From NCBI GenBank assembly GCA_008668455.1, contig RQCD01000024.1, forward strand, positions 1 through 7,192: 7,192 nucleotides of DNA, in the 5' to 3' direction. Positions 6,547 through 7,192 of the stretch are shown here, one piece after another (positions within the stretch are counted from its first letter, which is position 1; each line of letters opens with the position of its first letter). A program made the position numbers and the translations under genes. The stretch comes from Clostridia bacterium (GTDB lineage Bacteria; Bacillota; Clostridia; UBA1381). The notes under the pieces were generated by a model, which had not been told where the DNA came from, made no database searches, and was given only the letters and a program-made list of their open reading frames with translations.

Positions 6547-7107
6547 ATGACGGATGAGGATTTAATTGAATCTGTCCAGGAGGGCAATGAATCAGCGTTT
6601 GAGGAGTTAGTGGAAAAATATCAGGAGCGCGTAATGCGGATTTGCTACGGTATGCTGTCTGACTATGACGAGGCGTGCGACGCGGCGCAGAACGCGTTTG
6701 TGAAAATCTATTTTGCAATTCCGAATTTTAGGGGTGAATGCTCCGTTTATACCTGGTTATACCGGATTGTACAGAATGTGTGCTATGACGCGCTGCGGAA
6801 AAAGCGCGAAAAACTCTATAGCCTGGAACAAATCCTGGAGGAGGGCGAGAGTCAGCTGCCGCGGCAGGAATCCAATCAGCCGGAAAATCTGATTGAGAAA
6901 AAAGAAACCCAGCGAATGATCCGGGAGGCAATCAACGAGCTTGACCATAATTCCAAATGGATTCTGACGCTATACGACCTGGACGGAAAGAGTTATGAGG
7001 AGATTGCAGCGGTTTTGATGATGCCGATTGGAACGGTAAAATCCAGACTTAGCAGAGCAAGAGCAAAGCTCCGAAAAATTTTATGTGAAAAACGGGAACA
7101 ATTTTAG
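6547..7107 (+). CDS. ECF-type RNA polymerase sigma factor
   Basis: The 186-residue product is a group 4 (extracytoplasmic function) sigma factor of the RpoE/SigW type, which redirects RNA polymerase to a small stress or envelope regulon. Region 2 spans about 17-87, with DEACDAAQNAFVKIY (41-55) contacting core polymerase and YTWLYRIVQNVCYDALRKKR (68-87) in the -10 reading part. A charged linker (88-118) leads to region 4 (126-178) with its helix-turn-helix SYEEIAAVLMMPIGTVKSRL (149-168). No N-terminal or C-terminal extension is present. The ribosome binding site GGAGGG (6535-6540) is 6 nt from the ATG. It starts 54 bp after aroC with no terminator between, so some transcription from aroC is likely. 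A separate autoregulated promoter was not identified. The next gene is probably its anti-sigma factor. Confidence 0.93.
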   Translation: MTDEDLIESVQEGNESAFEELVEKYQERVMRICYGMLSDYDEACDAAQNAFVKIYFAIPNFRGECSVYTWLYRIVQNVCYDALRKKREKLYSLEQILEEGESQLPRQESNQPENLIEKKETQRMIREAINELDHNSKWILTLYDLDGKSYEEIAAVLMMPIGTVKSRLSRARAKLRKILCEKREQF

Positions 7108-7148
7108 AAGCTTTAACGTATAATTTAATAGAAGGGGGGCAAGAAGAG

Positions 7149-7192
7149 ATGAAATGCGATGAATGTTCGGAACTATTAGATCTATACATAGC
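7149..7192 (+). CDS. Probable zinc-finger anti-sigma factor, 5' fragment
   Basis: Only 14 codons are visible before the window ends (MKCDECSELLDLYI, then an alanine). A Cys-x-x-Cys/Glu-x-x-ELL-x-LYI opening is typical of the zf-HC2 / ZAS anti-sigma domain, which holds its partner sigma factor inactive until a signal arrives. A G-run (7134-7139) lies 9 nt upstream, and the gene starts 41 bp after the sigma gene, the usual sigma/anti-sigma order. The rest of the zinc site (a His and two more Cys) and any transmembrane segment lie outside the window, so the call rests on position and the short opening. Confidence 0.6.
   Translation, partial: MKCDECSELLDLYI

Noticed and set aside
7096..7124. Promoter with TATAAT at 7119-7124 before the anti-sigma gene
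   Set aside because: The -10 is exact but the matching -35 position (GAACAA) is poor and there is no TGn extension; AT-rich chance match is likely.

Overview
The window looks like a chromosomal segment from a Gram-positive anaerobe of the Clostridia, most likely Lachnospiraceae or a close relative. The grounds are near-neutral base composition, strong AGGAGG-type ribosome binding sites, near-consensus SigA promoters, a clostridial-type FeoAB pair, and a phage-type tail-fibre protein of the kind common in gut Firmicutes. Family assignments come from recognising motifs by eye; no database search was run. All recognised genes lie on the plus strand.

Layout. (1) Positions 1-200 are AT-rich and contain four or five degenerate repeats anchored on TTTACA at roughly 32-bp spacing, upstream of the iron genes. 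(2) feoA (216-452) and feoB (464-2554) form a tight operon for ferrous iron uptake. (3) A perfect-consensus promoter (TTGACA-17-TATAAT, 2570-2598) drives a two-gene unit: a 766 to 779 residue tail-fibre-like protein (BppU-like N-terminal domain, 18 Gly-X-Y collagen triplets, two duplicated beta-type modules, tail-fibre-type C-terminus) and an overlapping 64-residue small protein. The unit ends in a clear intrinsic terminator (5198-5255). (4) An extended -10 promoter (5286-5314) drives aroC (5341-6492), chorismate synthase. (5) An ECF-type sigma factor gene (6547-7107) follows 54 bp later with no visible terminator between. It is followed by the first 14 codons of what is probably its zinc-finger anti-sigma factor, cut by the window edge.

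How they fit together. feoAB, aroC and the sigma/anti-sigma pair are ordinary chromosomal functions. The tail-fibre pair is the unusual part: a phage-type receptor-binding module standing alone between housekeeping genes, with its own strong promoter and terminator and no capsid, portal, tape-measure, lysis or integrase gene in view. Its best ribosome binding site has no ATG, GTG or TTG at a usable distance. The conserved N-terminal domain appears to start at ATT codons upstream of the first conventional start. That points either to a rare ATT start or to a decayed or down-tuned start codon.
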